DNA from: Ruania alba
GTDB lineage: Bacteria; Actinomycetota; Actinomycetes; Actinomycetales; Beutenbergiaceae
NCBI RefSeq assembly: GCF_900105765.1
Contig: NZ_FNTX01000002.1
Coordinates: forward strand, 2,356,001-2,420,000
Direction of reading: 5' to 3'
Length of the DNA: 64,000 nt
A program made the position numbers and the translations under genes. Positions 61,742 to 64,000 of the stretch are shown piece by piece; positions within the stretch are counted from its first letter, which is position 1, and each line of letters begins with the position of its first letter. The notes under the pieces are model-generated. The model searched no databases and had not been told where the DNA came from. It saw nothing but the letters and a program-made list of their open reading frames with translations.

Positions 61742-62638
61742 TCAGCCCTTGATGCCGCCGCTGATCAGGTCCAGGCGCCAGTAGCGTTGCAGCACCAGCA
61801 TCATCACGACCAGCGGGATGATTGCCACGGCCGCGCCGATGATCGCCAGGCTGTACAGCGACGGCGTACCGGACCCCTTCGACAGCAACGTGTACAGGCC
61901 GACCGTCAACGGGTACATCCGCTCATCGGAGAGCATGATGAACGGCAGCAGGAAGTTGTTCCAGATGCCCACGAACTGCAGCAGGAAGATGGTCACCATC
62001 CCGGGGACCATCATCGGCAGGGCGATGGCGGTGAAGATCCGCACGTCGTTGGCCCCGTCGATCCGAGCCGCCTCCATCGTGTCGCTGGGGATCGCCGAGG
62101 CGGCGTAGACCCGGGCGAGATAGATCCCGAACGGGGAGATCAGCGAGGGCAGCAGCACCGACCAGTAGGTGCCGGCCAACCCGATCTCGGACATCAGCAG
62201 ATACTGCGGGATCGCCAGTGTGATGCCGGGCAGCAGCACCCCGCCGAGAATGGCGTAGAACACCGCCTGGCGGCCGGGGAAGGTGTACTTGGCGAGCGCG
62301 AAGCCGGCCATCGTGGAGATCAGGGTGGAGGCTGCCGCACCGAAGCCGGCGAAGATCAGGCTGTTCAGCGCCCACTGCGGGAATTGACCGCCACCGTAGG
62401 TGAACAGGTCTCGCAGGTTGTCCAGTAGGCCGGAGCCGGGGGCGAAGGTGAAGGTGGTGAACAGCTCGGCGTTCGACTTCGTCGAGGCGATCACCACCCA
62501 GGCCACCGGCACCAGGCAGTAGAGGGCGCCGAGCAGCAGGACCAGGGTGGGCAGGACCCGGCGCGGGTGGGAGCGGGGCCGCGGTGCGGTGCTCGAGACC
62601 GACCGGACCACCGGGCGTGCGGCGGTGCTGGTACTCAT
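61742..62638 (-). CDS. Sugar ABC transporter permease (MalG type)
   Basis: Permease of 298 residues with six membrane segments. The EAA loop reads DTMEAARIDGANDVRIFTAIALPMM, and the end LISGGIKG is typical of the MalG branch. The N-terminal 30 residues are basic and cytoplasmic. Its ATG overlaps the stop of the MalF-type permease (ATGA). With its partner it should import the galactoside that GH42 hydrolyses. Confidence 0.95.
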   Translation of the reverse strand: MSTSTAARPVVRSVSSTAPRPRSHPRRVLPTLVLLLGALYCLVPVAWVVIASTKSNAELFTTFTFAPGSGLLDNLRDLFTYGGGQFPQWALNSLIFAGFGAAASTLISTMAGFALAKYTFPGRQAVFYAILGGVLLPGITLAIPQYLLMSEIGLAGTYWSVLLPSLISPFGIYLARVYAASAIPSDTMEAARIDGANDVRIFTAIALPMMVPGMVTIFLLQFVGIWNNFLLPFIMLSDERMYPLTVGLYTLLSKGSGTPSLYSLAIIGAAVAIIPLVVMMLVLQRYWRLDLISGGIKG

Positions 62639-63570
62639 CAGGCGGCTCCGAACGTGCGCTTCTGGGTGAGTCGGAGCAGCAGCACCGACACGATCAGGGT
62701 GCCCAGCGCCAACACCACCGACGAGGCGGCGGCCAGGGACAGGTCATCGCGGACGAAGGCGTCGCGGTAGATCTTCATCAACGGCACCCACGTCTGGGAG
62801 ATGGAGTTGGTCATCGGGCGCAAGGTGGTCGGCTCGCCGTACACCTGCAGGGTGCCGATCAGCGCGAACAGCCCGGTCAGCACGAGGGCGGGGCCGACGA
62901 GCGGGATCTTGATCCGGTAGGCGATGTGCCACTCGTTCGCACCGTCGAGACGGGCCGCCTCGTACACCTCTCCGGGGATGCCACGCAACGAGGTGTACAG
63001 GATGATCATGTTGAAACCGACGCCGGTCCAGATCGCGATGTTTGCCACGGACGGGAACAACATGGCGCCGTCCAGCACAGCGATCGGATCGAGCCCGATC
63101 CGGCGCAGCACGTAGTTCAGCGGGCTGGTCGAGGGCAGGTACAGGAAACCCCACAGGAGCGAGGCGATCACTCCCGGCACGGCGTACGGGATGAAGATCG
63201 CGGTGCGCGCGAAGCGTGCGCCCGCCACCCGGGGGAGGTCGAGCAGCAGCGCGAAGGTGAGGGCGAGGCCAAGAGTGAGTGGCACGGCGATGAAGCCGTA
63301 GATCGCCAGGCGCCCGAATCCGGCCAGGAACTCGGGGTCAGTGAAGGTCGTGGCGTAGTTGGCGAAGCCGACCCAGGTCTCCTCCTGCACGCCGAACGGG
63401 CCGTCGCCGCTCACCCGTAACCCGCGGAAGCTCAGCACGATCGCGTACCCGATCGGGATCGCGAGGAAGGTGAGGTAGAGGATCCCGGCAGGCAGCAGGA
63501 AGCCGTAGGGGGCGACCCAGCGGTGGCGGATCCGGCGCCGGGTCGGTCTCGGTTCGGTAGCGGTGCTCAT
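62638..63570 (-). CDS. Sugar ABC transporter permease (MalF type)
   Basis: Permease of about 310 residues with six main membrane segments. The EAA loop is EVYEAARLDGANEWHIAYRIKIPLV. The start chosen is the ATG at 63570 (MSTATEPRPTRRR), with AAGGAG upstream; the frame is open to 63630. It partners with the MalG-type subunit through overlapping translation. The binding protein upstream belongs to the same operon; no ATPase gene is present in the window. Confidence 0.94.
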   Translation of the reverse strand: MSTATEPRPTRRRIRHRWVAPYGFLLPAGILYLTFLAIPIGYAIVLSFRGLRVSGDGPFGVQEETWVGFANYATTFTDPEFLAGFGRLAIYGFIAVPLTLGLALTFALLLDLPRVAGARFARTAIFIPYAVPGVIASLLWGFLYLPSTSPLNYVLRRIGLDPIAVLDGAMLFPSVANIAIWTGVGFNMIILYTSLRGIPGEVYEAARLDGANEWHIAYRIKIPLVGPALVLTGLFALIGTLQVYGEPTTLRPMTNSISQTWVPLMKIYRDAFVRDDLSLAAASSVVLALGTLIVSVLLLRLTQKRTFGAA

Positions 63571-63640
63571 CGCACACGTGCTCCTTCGTCGAGCGGGTGC
63601 CGGCGAGGAGGACATGGCTCCCGCCGGCACCCGGGGTGCG

Positions 63641-64000
63641 TCAGTTGGTGGTGACCGTGAAGCCAGCGGTCTCCATGTCCTCGACCACGACGTCCTGCGT
63701 CGCGGCCAGGGCCTCGCGCAGCGGCGTGCCGTTCTCGATGGCCGCGGACATGGCGTCCTGGAAGGCGCTCGAGGCGACGTTCACGTTCGGGCCCCAGCTG
63801 ATGTCGGGCACCGTGGTGGCCGCGATCTCCGCGGCGACCTCCCAGTAGTCGGACTGCTGCGGCATCAGCAGCGGCGGCTCGGAGTCGAGAGTGAGCTCCT
63901 GGCCGGTCAGCGAGGCCGGGTACTGACCCTGCTCGATCTGGATCGCGGCAGCTTCCTCGCTCGCGCCCATCCAGGCGGCGAACTCGGCGGCTGCCTCGGG
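63641..64000 (-). CDS. Sugar ABC transporter substrate-binding protein, C-terminal part (5' end outside window)
   Basis: The frame enters from the right edge in-frame with PEAAAEFAAWMGASEEAA and ends ALAATQDVVVEDMETAGFTVTTN. This pattern (a late helix followed by 'AMSAAIENGTPLREALAATQDVV') is the usual C-terminus of MalE-like binding proteins. About 120 residues are visible. It precedes the two permeases in the same direction, so it is the operon's solute receptor. Signal peptide and lipobox cannot be checked. Confidence 0.85.
   Translation of the reverse strand, partial: PEAAAEFAAWMGASEEAAAIQIEQGQYPASLTGQELTLDSEPPLLMPQQSDYWEVAAEIAATTVPDISWGPNVNVASSAFQDAMSAAIENGTPLREALAATQDVVVEDMETAGFTVTTN

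Overview
The window reads as a chromosomal segment of a high-GC Gram-positive actinomycete, most likely a member of the Micrococcales (Ruaniaceae/Beutenbergiaceae-like; the family is a guess). The support is the actinobacterial Kgd-type oxoglutarate decarboxylase, the 24-residue ribosomal protein bL37, a SigR/RsrA pair, a NucS mismatch endonuclease, DUF2550 and DUF222-HNH proteins, abundant GTG starts, several promoters that look leaderless, and the gene order lysA-hom-thrC-thrB-rho-prfA-prmC-sua5-tagO-atpIBEFHAGDC.

Layout. 1-9.1 kb: aroA (3' end beyond the window), a DUF222-HNH gene with a decayed copy of its own 5' end, tdk, a DoxX-like membrane protein, sigR-rsrA, bL37, a quinone-oxidoreductase-like gene and an NSS transporter with its small subunit MetS. 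9.1-19.5 kb: a degenerate SGNH protein translationally coupled to kgd, a two-component system, an M23 peptidase, an aldose-1-epimerase, and an HTH/zinc-finger/membrane/PT-rich protein. 19.6-29.9 kb: a LacI-regulated sugar locus (AraA/FucI-like isomerase, ABC importer, giant GH106-like hydrolase). Its transporter part is AT-richer than its surroundings. 30.2-44 kb: tRNA-Arg, then the lysine/threonine biosynthesis and housekeeping run. 44-51.2 kb: the complete ATP synthase operon. 51.2-58.2 kb: DUF2550, nucS, nagA, a ROK regulator and a divergent D-amino-acid catabolism operon (D-aminoacylase, D-Ser/D-Thr-type PLP enzyme, RidA). 58.2-64 kb: a glycan operon on the minus strand (binding protein, two permeases, GH42 beta-galactosidase, sulfatase).

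The most notable observations are these. (1) sigR has an upstream promoter fitting GGAAT-N18-GTT placed just before an in-frame GTG, plus a second promoter at the normal start; this architecture predicts two SigR isoforms. (2) Three genes (kgd, the GH106-like gene and nucS) are each broken by one missing G in a G4 tract where G5 restores the frame; either one systematic sequencing error or real G-tract contraction explains this. (3) A perfect 58-bp palindrome lies upstream of the GH42 gene and has a diverged relative between rho and prfA. (4) Two LacI operators sit at identical spacing from two promoters, which defines a regulon. (5) atpB has only a CTG codon available as its start. (6) A freestanding DALR anticodon-binding domain gene sits where argS is usually found upstream of lysA.

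No CRISPR array, prophage, insertion sequence or recognisable defence island was seen. All calls rest on reading the sequence by eye; no searches were run.
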